A stretch of 64,000 bases of DNA from Pelagibacterium nitratireducens (GTDB lineage Bacteria > Pseudomonadota > Alphaproteobacteria > Rhizobiales > Devosiaceae): assembly GCF_037044555.1 (NCBI RefSeq), contig NZ_CP146275.1:310001-374000 (forward strand), given 5' to 3'. This document shows positions 37,366 through 45,447 of the stretch, piece by piece. The first letter of the stretch is position 1. Each line of letters starts with the position of its first letter. The position numbers and the translations under genes were made by a program. The notes beneath the pieces are model-generated. The model was not told where the DNA came from. It did not search any database and saw only the letters and a list, made by a program, of their open reading frames with translations.

Positions 37366-38079
37366 ATGATGGATTTTACCTGGAAGGATACCCGTCTCGG
37401 ATACACTGTCCGGAAAAGGCCAGAGAGCATTGACATCGATCGGGCGAGGTTTGAGGGGCTTTACACGTCCAATGTTTCCGACGTCATGGGCAAGTTGATG
37501 ACAATGGATCATCAGATAAAGCCCGTCGTTCCCGTTCAGAAGCCCATCATCGGGCACGCCATCACCGTCATGGTGCACCCGGGCGCGAACCTGATGGTGA
37601 AGAAGGCCATGGAGATGGCCCAGCCGGGTGACGTGATAGTTGTAAACGACCAGTTCGATCGCAACAACGCGCTGCTGGGCGGCATAATGGCGGAGATGGC
37701 GGCGCACAAAGGCATTGCGGCGTTTGTGACCAATGGTCTCGTCCGCGATCAGGAAGAACTAGAAGCAGCCGGTGTTCCGGTATTCTCGATTGGCCTCACC
37801 CCAATGGCTCCGGCCAGCTCCCGTCCGATGGGGCAGATCAACACGCCGATCAGCTGCGGCGGCGTCATCGTGCACCCAGGCGACATCATCATTGCCGACA
37901 ACAGCGGTGTGGTGGCTATTCCGGCCATGGATCTCGAGACCGTGCTTAAGCGGTGCGAAGCACTGCGCAAGAAGGAATGGGACTGGCTGCATCCCGAAGT
38001 CCCGGGCGAGTACGCCATCTATGCAAGCACGAATACCGAGCTGACGAACACGGGCTGCGAGATCGAACCGGGCGTCTGA
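37366..38079 (+). CDS. RraA-like / HMG-CHA aldolase family protein
   Basis: A 237-residue protein of the RraA/4-carboxy-4-hydroxy-2-oxoadipate aldolase family. Key blocks are NVSDVMGKL near the N-terminus, VIVVNDQFDRNNALLGGIMAEMA in the substrate loop, and FVTNGLVRD carrying the Arg-Asp pair that binds the divalent metal and 2-oxoacid in the aldolases. C-terminally, GVIVHPGDIIIADNSGVVAIP is typical. In a peptide-uptake operon with M55 and creatininase-like proteins its role is not obvious. It could be an aldolase or decarboxylase acting on a released oxoacid. Confidence 0.85.
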   Translation: MMDFTWKDTRLGYTVRKRPESIDIDRARFEGLYTSNVSDVMGKLMTMDHQIKPVVPVQKPIIGHAITVMVHPGANLMVKKAMEMAQPGDVIVVNDQFDRNNALLGGIMAEMAAHKGIAAFVTNGLVRDQEELEAAGVPVFSIGLTPMAPASSRPMGQINTPISCGGVIVHPGDIIIADNSGVVAIPAMDLETVLKRCEALRKKEWDWLHPEVPGEYAIYASTNTELTNTGCEIEPGV

Positions 38080-38150
38080 CAGCCACGCTAGGCTGCACGG
38101 CCGCCGGCGGTGCAGCATCCAGAACAGACATCGACACCTCAGAGGACTAC

Positions 38151-38954
38151 ATGACCACTCGCAAGTTCGAACTCGCCCGCATGTCCTACCGCGAAGCTGA
38201 GACCGCTTTTAAGGACAACCCGGTTATTCTCATCCCAATGGGATCCACCGAACAGCACGGCCCCCAGACCCCCACCGGCGACTATCGCCTGGCCAACGCT
38301 CTGTCTCTGGACTTGGCGCAGCGAACCGGCGCCATTAGCGCTCCCGTCATCCCGTTCTCGGAAGGCGCCGCTGCCCGACATTTTCCCGGTGCAGTCCCCT
38401 TGCGCAGGGAAACGCTCTACAACCTAGTGTGGGACGTCTGTCGCAGCTTCACGCGCTTCGGCCTTGATCACATCATGCTGGTTTGTGGGGATCACGGCAA
38501 CGTTCCGATTATGGAAAATTTGCTCCGCGATTTCAAGGACTCTCAAGGTGTTCGCCTGGCAATGGTGGAGCAGTATCGCTGGTTCACGCCCGAATGGCTG
38601 GCCGAGATCTACGCGCAACCGTCTCCGCCGATAGGTCACGGCGCCGACCCGATCATGTCGCTCAATATGCACCTGTTCCCCGACGATGTCCGACACGATC
38701 TGGTGGAAACCGAGGTCAAGCAGGACTTCCAGGGGCTTAAACCGCTCGGCTTCACTCAGATGCGGTTCGACAAGAACATGTTCTACCTGCCGGTCGACTA
38801 CAATGAGCTGTCCCCCAACGGCGTGCGGGGAGATGCCAGCATCGCAAGTAGCGAGGTAGGAGCCCAGATCTGGTCCGGCTTCCTAGACCGTGGTGTCGAG
38901 ATCATCGAGCGCTTCAAGCAGGTCGATACGCGCTGTGAACCCAGCTCCTGGTAA
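38151..38954 (+). CDS. Creatininase family protein
   Basis: A 267-residue amidohydrolase-like protein. ATG 38151 is chosen because AGAGGA lies at 38141-38146. The longer frame upstream overlaps the RraA gene. The metal-site segment is MGSTEQHGPQTPTGDYRLA with Glu34, His36 and Asp44. CGDHGN supplies the second His region of the family. Members include creatininase and enzymes opening cyclic amides, such as those of riboflavin/F420 or mycofactocin pathways. Here the neighbours point to hydrolysis of a cyclic or D-configured amide after peptide import. A terminator follows the stop codon. Confidence 0.87.
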   Translation: MTTRKFELARMSYREAETAFKDNPVILIPMGSTEQHGPQTPTGDYRLANALSLDLAQRTGAISAPVIPFSEGAAARHFPGAVPLRRETLYNLVWDVCRSFTRFGLDHIMLVCGDHGNVPIMENLLRDFKDSQGVRLAMVEQYRWFTPEWLAEIYAQPSPPIGHGADPIMSLNMHLFPDDVRHDLVETEVKQDFQGLKPLGFTQMRFDKNMFYLPVDYNELSPNGVRGDASIASSEVGAQIWSGFLDRGVEIIERFKQVDTRCEPSSW

Positions 38955-38974
38955 GATAACCGGGCCAGTTAACG

Positions 38975-39006
38975 GGGCCGCGATGCACAGTCGCGGCCCT
39001 CTCTCA
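38975..39006. terminator. Bidirectional terminator between convergent genes
   Basis: GGGCCGCGA (38975-38983) and TCGCGGCCC (38991-38999) form a perfect 9-bp stem with a 7-base loop. TCTCTC follows on the plus strand. It lies between the creatininase gene and the convergent LysR gene, which ends at 39004. Confidence 0.7.
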
Positions 39007-39933
39007 TTCGGCGAGCATTTCAAGTACGGTTTGAATAAACTGCTGGGCCAGCCGCGAAGGCGGCTTGTTTCGAGGCGTGATGCAGTCAAGCCGCACCGAG
39101 ATCGAGGGTTGAAACGGCACGGCCACGATATTGTCGTACAGCTCGTTCAGCCTCGATATATTCTCGACTATGCCGATGCCGGCACCTTGTTGGACGAGCG
39201 CCCAAGTGGTGACGATCGAAGTTGCCTGTATGCGGCGGGGTACTTCGGACTTGCTGGAGGTAAAGGCCGTGGAAATCAGCGGCTGGAGCCTGCTGTCCTG
39301 CGGATATGAAATAAACTGCTCATGCTCCAGATCCGCCGCAGTCACGCAGGAGCGGTCGGCGAGATAATGGCCGCGCGGGACGATGCAAACCATGTCGCGC
39401 TCGCTGAGCGTCGCCGAGTCGACGCTGGAGTGCAAGGGGACCAGAAATGACAGGCCCACATCCGCTCGTTGCGACGCCACATATTGCATCACGACGTTGC
39501 CATCTCTTTGGGCGAAGCTGATCTGAACCTCGGGTCTTTCCCGCGCAAATTTGGCGATAGCTTTGGGAATAATGACCTGACACATCGGGGGAACGCCGAC
39601 GATATTCAGCGCTCCGCTGCGGCCAAGCCGAACGTTGACTATAGTCTGGTTGACCGAGCTCATGTCCTGAAGCAGGCGCTCGACATCGTGTAGGATCACC
39701 AGTGCATCATCGGATGGAACCATTCGTCCGCCAACCCGGTGGAATAAAAAAAATCCTAAACGTTCTTCGGTGCTTCGCAGTATCTTTGTTACTGCGGGCT
39801 GGCTTAGGTTAAGGGCGCTTGCGGCTGCGGTTACGGACCCAGTGGTCATTACGGCATGGAAGATCTCCAGCTGACGGTAATTGATGGCGTTCACAATGGT
39901 ATCCTCGGAAGGGGGGGCGCGATCAGCGATCAT
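39004..39933 (-). CDS. LysR-family transcriptional regulator
   Basis: A 309-residue LTTR. The helix-turn-helix (GSVTAAASALNLSQPAVTKILRSTEERLGFFLFHRVGGR) is followed by the effector domain. It resembles NocR/OccR-type activators, which sense amino-acid-derived compounds. It is convergent with the second peptide operon and may regulate it at a distance. Its own upstream flank runs into the IS scar, so any former divergent partner could have been lost. Confidence 0.92.
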   Translation of the reverse strand: MIADRAPPSEDTIVNAINYRQLEIFHAVMTTGSVTAAASALNLSQPAVTKILRSTEERLGFFLFHRVGGRMVPSDDALVILHDVERLLQDMSSVNQTIVNVRLGRSGALNIVGVPPMCQVIIPKAIAKFARERPEVQISFAQRDGNVVMQYVASQRADVGLSFLVPLHSSVDSATLSERDMVCIVPRGHYLADRSCVTAADLEHEQFISYPQDSRLQPLISTAFTSSKSEVPRRIQATSIVTTWALVQQGAGIGIVENISRLNELYDNIVAVPFQPSISVRLDCITPRNKPPSRLAQQFIQTVLEMLAE

Positions 39934-40179
39934 CTACGCCTTCGGAAGGTCGGATGCTTACCTCAACCCTACACATAGTGGCGATCGATGACCGACCGAA
40001 GGATGCACTTGGCGATGCCCGAATGGAAGACCACTAAAGGTCGAACTTGGGCGCAATGAAATGCTAACTTCGGGAGTTCAGCAGTTTCCTATGAACAACA
40101 GGAATGGCGTCGAATTCGAACGACCCCTTTCGACGTTTCCTATGGTGGATGGCTCCCGCTCCAGGCATCTGAGTGCCAA

Positions 40180-40425
40180 AGTGGGTTTGTTATCAGGCGG
40201 CATCGGTTGCCGATCCTGGCCAGTTCCGTTCAGGTCGAGAGTTCGCGGTCTGGCTCGGGCTGACCCCTTCGCAAAACTCGAGTGGGGGCAAGGATCGGCT
40301 CCGTCGCATCACCAAGATGGGTGATCGGTATTTGAGAAAGCTGCTGGTGGTCGGGGCGACGTCGCTGATCCGCCGGGCAAAGTATAAACCAGAGACAGCG
40401 GACCCTCGGCTTGTTGCACTACCCA
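40180..40425 (+). pseudogene. IS110-family transposase remnant (C-terminal domain)
   Basis: The plus-strand frame reads ASVADPGQFRSGREFAVWLG, then LTPSQNSSGGKDRLRRITKMG and DRYLRKLLVVGATSLIRRA. This is the conserved transposase_20 segment of IS110 elements. The N-terminal RuvC-like DEDD domain is missing, and the frame ends at a junction with the IS630 fragment about position 40425. It is not functional. Confidence 0.85.
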
Positions 40426-40429
40426 TGCC

Positions 40430-40758
40430 ATGCAGTTGCACCTTGAGGAGATCAGCAGGAGCGTCAGACGAGGGGCTCATGTCGTGCTGCCGGTGGATCG
40501 CGCCGGATGGCACACGACCTCAAAGCTAAGCCGCCAAAGAATGTCACGCCGATCTTATTGCCTTCGCAGGCGCCCGAGCTCAATCTGGTCGAGAACATTT
40601 GGCAATACCTGCGCCAAAACTGGTGCTCAAACCGCATCCTCGAAGACTACGACGCCATCATCGAAGCCGCCTGCGGGGGCTTGGCAGAACTTGATCGTCC
40701 AACCAGCCACCATCACTTCTATCGGATTCCGGAAATGGGCAATGACGGTCAGAAATAA
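40430..40758 (+). pseudogene. IS630-family transposase remnant, two frameshifts
   Basis: The C-terminal DDE half of an IS630 transposase. MQLHLEEISRSVRRGAHVVL followed by PVDRAGWHT carries the second catalytic Asp. The frame shifts to PKNVTPILLPSQAPELNLVE and NIWQYLRQNW, which carries the catalytic Glu, and then shifts back to WQNLIVQPATITSIGFRKWA. The N-terminal half is absent. It directly abuts the IS110 remnant, so insertion or recombination between the elements formed this scar. Confidence 0.85.
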
Positions 40759-40782
40759 AGGCCGTTGGTATGAGTCCGGGCT

Positions 40783-41772
40783 TCACGTGGACCAGCGTGT
40801 CAGCCAGAATCTCTTGACGTCGCGATTGCGCAGCGAGTCGGGCAGCTTCCCTGATAACAGGGCCGTTACATTGGTTACCGCGACGTCAATCAGGGCGGCC
40901 CGGCTCTGTTTGGTCTGGCCGATCATGTGAGGTGTCAGCAGTACGTTGGGCAGGGATCGCAAGGGGCTGTCGAGCGGCAGCGGCTCAGTCTCGAATACGT
41001 CGAGTGCCGCACCGCGAAGGTGTCCCGATTCCATGGCATCGAACAGAGCTCCTTCGTCAATCAATCCACCGCGTGCGGTATTGACCAGAATGGCGTCGGA
41101 TTTCATCAGGCGTAGTCGGGCGGTATCTATGATATGCCGGGTCTCCGCCGTCAAAGTCGTGTGCAGCGTTACCACGTCGCTGATCCTCAACAATTGGTCG
41201 AGCGGCAGCAGGTCAACGCCGGTCGGGCGAGTCTTTGAGAACGGGTCGTGCGCCTTGACCGAGATCTGCCAGTTCTCCATCAGCGCGGCCACACGGCGGC
41301 CGATCTGACCGTATCCGACGATGCCCAGCGTTTTGCCGGCAAGCAGTTCTGCGACCGGCGTTGCGGGACGCGGAGCGTTGGTGTCAATTGCGCGCAGGGC
41401 CTGTGGCAGACCGTAACTTGCGGCAAGGATCATCATGACTGCCGCTTCGGCCATACTTTGGCTGTGCTCTTCGGGTTGCCCGTTGACGACGGCGATGCCC
41501 AGCCGTGTGGCTGCCTCAACGTCGAAGCCATCGATGCCTACCCAAGGGGAAACTACAGCCCGGAGATGGGGTGCTGCCAGCATCACAGCTTCGGTGCAGC
41601 GAAAGTGACCGTAGGCCAATAGCACGTCGGCATCGTTCAACACCGTGTAGGGAAACTCATCGTCTGATCGATGCCGCACATGGTGTGGATCAATACCCAC
41701 TTGACGCAGTGCCGCTTTGATACGTTCGAAAAACTCGTCCGTACTGCTCTCGCTTACGATCACTACGCCCAC
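40783..41772 (-). CDS. D-2-hydroxyacid dehydrogenase family protein
   Basis: A 329-residue NAD(P)-dependent dehydrogenase. The Rossmann motif is GKTLGIVGYGQIGRRVA with a downstream acidic/basic region (KAHDPFSK). The catalytic Arg is in NTARGGLIDEGAL, the Glu in LDVFETEPLP and the His in LTPHMIGQTKQSR. The family reduces 2-oxoacids or oxidises D-2-hydroxyacids. The gene is divergent from the Rieske-amidohydrolase operon and ends 24 bases from the IS630 remnant. It may belong to the same catabolic island. Confidence 0.92.
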   Translation of the reverse strand: MGVVIVSESSTDEFFERIKAALRQVGIDPHHVRHRSDDEFPYTVLNDADVLLAYGHFRCTEAVMLAAPHLRAVVSPWVGIDGFDVEAATRLGIAVVNGQPEEHSQSMAEAAVMMILAASYGLPQALRAIDTNAPRPATPVAELLAGKTLGIVGYGQIGRRVAALMENWQISVKAHDPFSKTRPTGVDLLPLDQLLRISDVVTLHTTLTAETRHIIDTARLRLMKSDAILVNTARGGLIDEGALFDAMESGHLRGAALDVFETEPLPLDSPLRSLPNVLLTPHMIGQTKQSRAALIDVAVTNVTALLSGKLPDSLRNRDVKRFWLTRWST

Positions 41773-41987
41773 GCGCTTCCTCCTTTAGAACCGGCATCCA
41801 CATAGCAGCAATCCGTCCGAAGTTCAATATGCTGTGAGACGTTCAGTAGGATGAACGTGCCTATGATTAGCGCAGCTTATCACGTTGTACGAGTTTTGCG
41901 GGTTGAGCGCGCCGCTCAATGGCGCAACAACAATCCGAACGCAGCTTTTTGCCGCACTTCATCATCAAGCAAATGGACGGTGCATCA

Positions 41988-42356
41988 ATGACGGAAGTTT
42001 TCGTTGCAAAGGAGGGGGAGATGGCCAACGGCGACCGGCGCATCATCTCCCACGAGGGCGTCGAGGTCGGGGTCTTCTTTTGGGAAGAAAAGTACTACGC
42101 CTATTCCAATATCTGTCTTCATCAGGGCGGGCCCGCCTGCGAGGGACTACTCATCCATCAGGTCGAGGACGTTTTGCGACCCGACCGCAGCTTTAAACAA
42201 CAAAAATTTTCTGAGACCGACATCAACTTCGTCTGCCCCTGGCACGGCTACGAATATGATCTCAAGACTGGCTCTGTGGTGGCCGACCCGGCACGGCGCC
42301 TGAAGCCTTTCCCGATCCACATTCGCGATGGAAACGTCAATGTCGACATCAAATGA
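41988..42356 (+). CDS. Single-domain Rieske [2Fe-2S] protein with long inter-motif spacing
   Basis: A 122-residue protein from ATG 41988. In-frame ATGs at 41919 and 41973 are alternatives, and none has a strong ribosome site. Cluster ligands are Cys43 and His45 (NICLHQGG) and Cys83 and His86 (CPWHGYEYD). The stretch between the two motifs is 37 residues, about 20 more than in typical Rieske ferredoxins. Such proteins pass electrons to oxygenases or may be part of an oxidase. No oxygenase large subunit is adjacent. It is followed immediately by a small unknown protein and an amidohydrolase. Confidence 0.82.
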   Translation: MTEVFVAKEGEMANGDRRIISHEGVEVGVFFWEEKYYAYSNICLHQGGPACEGLLIHQVEDVLRPDRSFKQQKFSETDINFVCPWHGYEYDLKTGSVVADPARRLKPFPIHIRDGNVNVDIK

Positions 42357-42663
42357 AGATCTCTGCCATTCATCTCCTGTCAGTGCCAACAACAAGCTTG
42401 CCGCCGCCATCGACTGCGTAATTGTGGCGCTCGGCGACGAAGATGCCCGAATTTCGGGCGAGAGGTTGGCCGCCCTGATTTCTGGCGCGACCCGCTGCTA
42501 CGTCCAGCGCCTCCAACGTGGCGACGAGTATTTCAGTCCCTTCCATCCTGACACTGAAATCACCGCTACCGAGGCGATGATCCTCAGCACCGAGGTGCTC
42601 AAGAGCGCCGACCTGCAACTGTTCGAACTTGGCATGTGGCAGGCCATGGGCAGCCCAACCTGA
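42328..42663 (+). CDS. Small protein of unknown function between Rieske and amidohydrolase genes
   Basis: A 111-residue frame overlapping the Rieske 3' end by 29 bases. ATG 42340 would be a slightly shorter start. It looks mostly helical (ISGERLAALISGATRCYVQRL, TATEAMILSTEVLKSADLQL) and soluble. No domain was recognised. Its tight packing between two clear genes and protein-like composition support it being real, perhaps a partner or assembly protein of the adjacent enzymes. Confidence 0.6.
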   Translation: METSMSTSNEDLCHSSPVSANNKLAAAIDCVIVALGDEDARISGERLAALISGATRCYVQRLQRGDEYFSPFHPDTEITATEAMILSTEVLKSADLQLFELGMWQAMGSPT

Positions 42664-42716
42664 ATCCTGTTTCGGCAACCCCGATCCCCGCTTCGGCAAC
42701 ATGGATACCCTCACCG

Positions 42717-43952
42717 ATGACCAAGACTTCAGACAGCTTTAACATCCCACTCAGCGGCGGGCGGACCATGCCCATCGAGGGATTCGATACCTCACTTCAC
42801 CTCCAGCACGCGGCGGATCAGGCAAAAAAGCGTGGTTTCGACCGCTTCCCCATCATCGACGTCGACTCCCATCACTACGAGACCGAGTCGTTCAGCGAGA
42901 TCATCGAGTTCCTCGATGATCCGGTGCTTCAGCAACTGGCCAAGACCGCCAATGCCAGCCGCCACGGCGCCTTTGGCATGCTGCCGGGCAATATTGGCTA
43001 TCAGGACATGGGCGGGCGGGTAGCGCGCTACCCGCTGCGCCAGATCGAAAAGACCGGCCCCGAAGCCCATCGAGACATCACGCTGACCAAGCGCTGGATG
43101 GATGCGCTTTCGGTCGACATTGCGATTCTGTTCCCCACGCCCATGCTCAATCTGGGTTTGCATCCGCAAATCGAGATCGAGGTGGCGCTATCGCGCGCAT
43201 ACAACCGATGGCTGACTGAGAAAATTCTGCCTGCTGATCCCCGCCTGCGCACCATGCTTTATCTGCCATTCAACGATCCTGAAGCTACTTTCGAGATGGC
43301 CAAGGAGTTCGCGGGCAAGCCGGGCGTATTAGGGTTTATGGTGACAGCCACGCGAAATCGCGCGGTCCATAACGATGCCTATATGAAGACGTATGCCTTC
43401 CTTGAGGAGGCGGGCCTGCCGCTCGGCTTCCATGCCTCCTACAATTGGAACGACCAAAGCATGGCGATGATGAACAAGTTCATCTCCGTGCACGCCTTGG
43501 GCTTTGCCATCTCCAATATGGTCCATCTCACCAACTGGGTGATGAATGCGCTGCCGGTGCGTTTCCCCAAGCTCAAGGTCGTCTGGATCGAGAGCGGACT
43601 TGCCTGGGTTCCATTCCTCATGCAGCGGCTCGACCACGAATACTATATGCGTAGGTCGGAGGTACCTTCCCTCTCGCGGCCGCCGAGCGACTACATGCGC
43701 GAGATGTTTTACACATCCCAGCCTATGGAGCGGCCGAAGGACATACGCGAGCTCGAACAGACCTTCCGCATGATCAATGCGCCTACGCAGCTTATGTACT
43801 CGTCGGATTACCCCCACTGGGACTTCGACGTGCCCAGTGTGATCTATGACCTGCCGTTCCTATCGGAAGAAGACAAGCAGGCCATTTTGGGCGGCAACGC
43901 TGCGCGGATCTTTAACATCAATATCAAAGAAAAGTTGGCCAAAGCCATTTAG
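42717..43952 (+). CDS. Amidohydrolase family protein (amidohydrolase_2, ACMSD-like)
   Basis: A 411-residue TIM-barrel metal enzyme. ATG 42717 is preferred; the longer frame starts inside the preceding gene. The metal-binding start is IIDVDSHHYE. The later barrel residues appear in GFHASYNWND, ESGLAWVPFLMQRLDHEY and MYSSDYPHWD (final Asp). These are features of the amidohydrolase_2 group that contains ACMSD and resorcylate-type decarboxylases. Decarboxylation or hydrolysis of a cyclic acid is likely. It lies between the Rieske/small-protein pair and an aldehyde dehydrogenase, so the four genes look like one operon. Confidence 0.87.
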   Translation: MTKTSDSFNIPLSGGRTMPIEGFDTSLHLQHAADQAKKRGFDRFPIIDVDSHHYETESFSEIIEFLDDPVLQQLAKTANASRHGAFGMLPGNIGYQDMGGRVARYPLRQIEKTGPEAHRDITLTKRWMDALSVDIAILFPTPMLNLGLHPQIEIEVALSRAYNRWLTEKILPADPRLRTMLYLPFNDPEATFEMAKEFAGKPGVLGFMVTATRNRAVHNDAYMKTYAFLEEAGLPLGFHASYNWNDQSMAMMNKFISVHALGFAISNMVHLTNWVMNALPVRFPKLKVVWIESGLAWVPFLMQRLDHEYYMRRSEVPSLSRPPSDYMREMFYTSQPMERPKDIRELEQTFRMINAPTQLMYSSDYPHWDFDVPSVIYDLPFLSEEDKQAILGGNAARIFNINIKEKLAKAI

Positions 43953-43977
43953 CGACAGGCTAACTGCGGAGAGACAG

Positions 43978-45447
43978 ATGCAGACCTATGAGATGTATAT
44001 CGGTGGCCAATGGGTGCCACCGGCTTCGGGCGCCTATCTCGACAGCGTTGACCCCTATACCGGCAAACCATGGGCGCGCATCCCCCACGGCAATGCCAAA
44101 GATGCCGATCGTGCCGTCCAGGCGGCGCACGAGGCATTCACCGAAGGGCCATGGTCAAAACTGACGGCCACTCAGCGTGGGGCGCTGCTGCGCAGGCTGG
44201 GAGATCTGCTCGTCGCAAATGCCCGCCGTCTCGCCGAAATCGAGGTGCGGGACAACGGCAAGCTTATGGCCGAGATGTTCGCTCAGGCCAGCTACATCCC
44301 GCAGTGGTACTATTATTTTGCCGGCCTAGCCGACAAGGTCCAAGGTGCAGTCATCCCGATCGATAAGCCCGGCGTCCTGAACTACACGCGCCGTGAGCCA
44401 GTCGGAGTGGTCGTTGGCATCACTCCATGGAACTCGCCGCTACTGCTGGCTACCAATAAGATCGCGCCAGCGCTGGCGGCCGGCTGTACGCTGGTGATGA
44501 AGCCCTCCGAATATACTTCCGCGTCTCTTCTCGAGTTCGCCCGACTGGTGGAGGAGGCGGGTTTCCCGCCCGGCGTCTTCAACGTCGTAACCGGCCTTGG
44601 CGGGGAGATCGGAGAGGCATTGGTTACCCATCCGCGGGTTGCCAAGGTCGCCTTCACTGGTGGCGAGCTCGGCGGCAAGAGCGTATACCAATCGGCCGCG
44701 CGCAACCTCAAGAAGGTTTCTCTCGAACTCGGCGGCAAGTCGCCCAACATCGTCTTCGACGACGCCAATATTGACAACGCGGTCAACGGTGCCGTCTCCG
44801 GCATCTTCGCTGCCAGCGGGCAGACCTGCATTGCCGGCTCGCGCCTCCTGGTGCAGGAAACCATCTACGACGCCTTCATGGAAAAGCTCTTGGCCTTGGC
44901 CGGGACGGCGCAGATCGGCGATCCGCGTCGCAGCGATACTCAGGTCGGCCCGGTGACGACCAAGGCGCAATACGACAAGATCCTCGAGTACATCGCCATC
45001 GCAAAGGCAGAGGGCGCCACTTCCGTGCTCGGCGGCAAGGCAGCCGACCGGGGAGGCTGGTTTGTAGAGCCGACCATATTCACCAATGTCACCAATGACA
45101 TGCGCATTGCCCAGGAGGAGGTGTTCGGGCCGGTGCTGGCGGTCATCAAGTTCAAGGATGAGGATGAGGCGGTGTCGATCGCTAACGACGTACTATATGG
45201 GCTCGCCGCCGGCGTATGGACGCAGAGCATCGCGCGCGCGATCAACGTCTCCGACCGACTGCAGGCCGGCGTTATCTGGGTCAACACCTACCGTTCAGTC
45301 AGTTATTCCTCTCCGGTCAATGGTCACAAGATGAGCGGTATCGGTGCCGAAAACGGCATCGAGGCCATAGACGAATATCTGCAGACCAAGAGCATCTGGA
45401 TTAACACTGCTTCGGAAGTCCCCAATCCCTTCATTATGCGGATTTAA
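43978..45447 (+). CDS. Aldehyde dehydrogenase family protein
   Basis: A 489-residue NAD(P)-dependent aldehyde dehydrogenase starting 25 bases after the amidohydrolase. The catalytic Cys is in GQTCIAGSR, the general-base Glu in LELGGKSPNIV, and the cofactor segments are ITPWNSPL and FTGGELGG. The last usually reads FTGSxxxG, so the GG variant is slightly unusual. It is expected to oxidise the aldehyde or semialdehyde produced by the preceding steps. The stop codon overlaps the convergent LysR stop by 4 bases. Confidence 0.93.
   Translation: MQTYEMYIGGQWVPPASGAYLDSVDPYTGKPWARIPHGNAKDADRAVQAAHEAFTEGPWSKLTATQRGALLRRLGDLLVANARRLAEIEVRDNGKLMAEMFAQASYIPQWYYYFAGLADKVQGAVIPIDKPGVLNYTRREPVGVVVGITPWNSPLLLATNKIAPALAAGCTLVMKPSEYTSASLLEFARLVEEAGFPPGVFNVVTGLGGEIGEALVTHPRVAKVAFTGGELGGKSVYQSAARNLKKVSLELGGKSPNIVFDDANIDNAVNGAVSGIFAASGQTCIAGSRLLVQETIYDAFMEKLLALAGTAQIGDPRRSDTQVGPVTTKAQYDKILEYIAIAKAEGATSVLGGKAADRGGWFVEPTIFTNVTNDMRIAQEEVFGPVLAVIKFKDEDEAVSIANDVLYGLAAGVWTQSIARAINVSDRLQAGVIWVNTYRSVSYSSPVNGHKMSGIGAENGIEAIDEYLQTKSIWINTASEVPNPFIMRI

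Noticed and set aside
37953..38150. Long N-terminal extension of the creatininase frame
   Set aside because: It overlaps the RraA-like gene in another frame; ATG 38151 has a ribosome site and gives the family-length protein.
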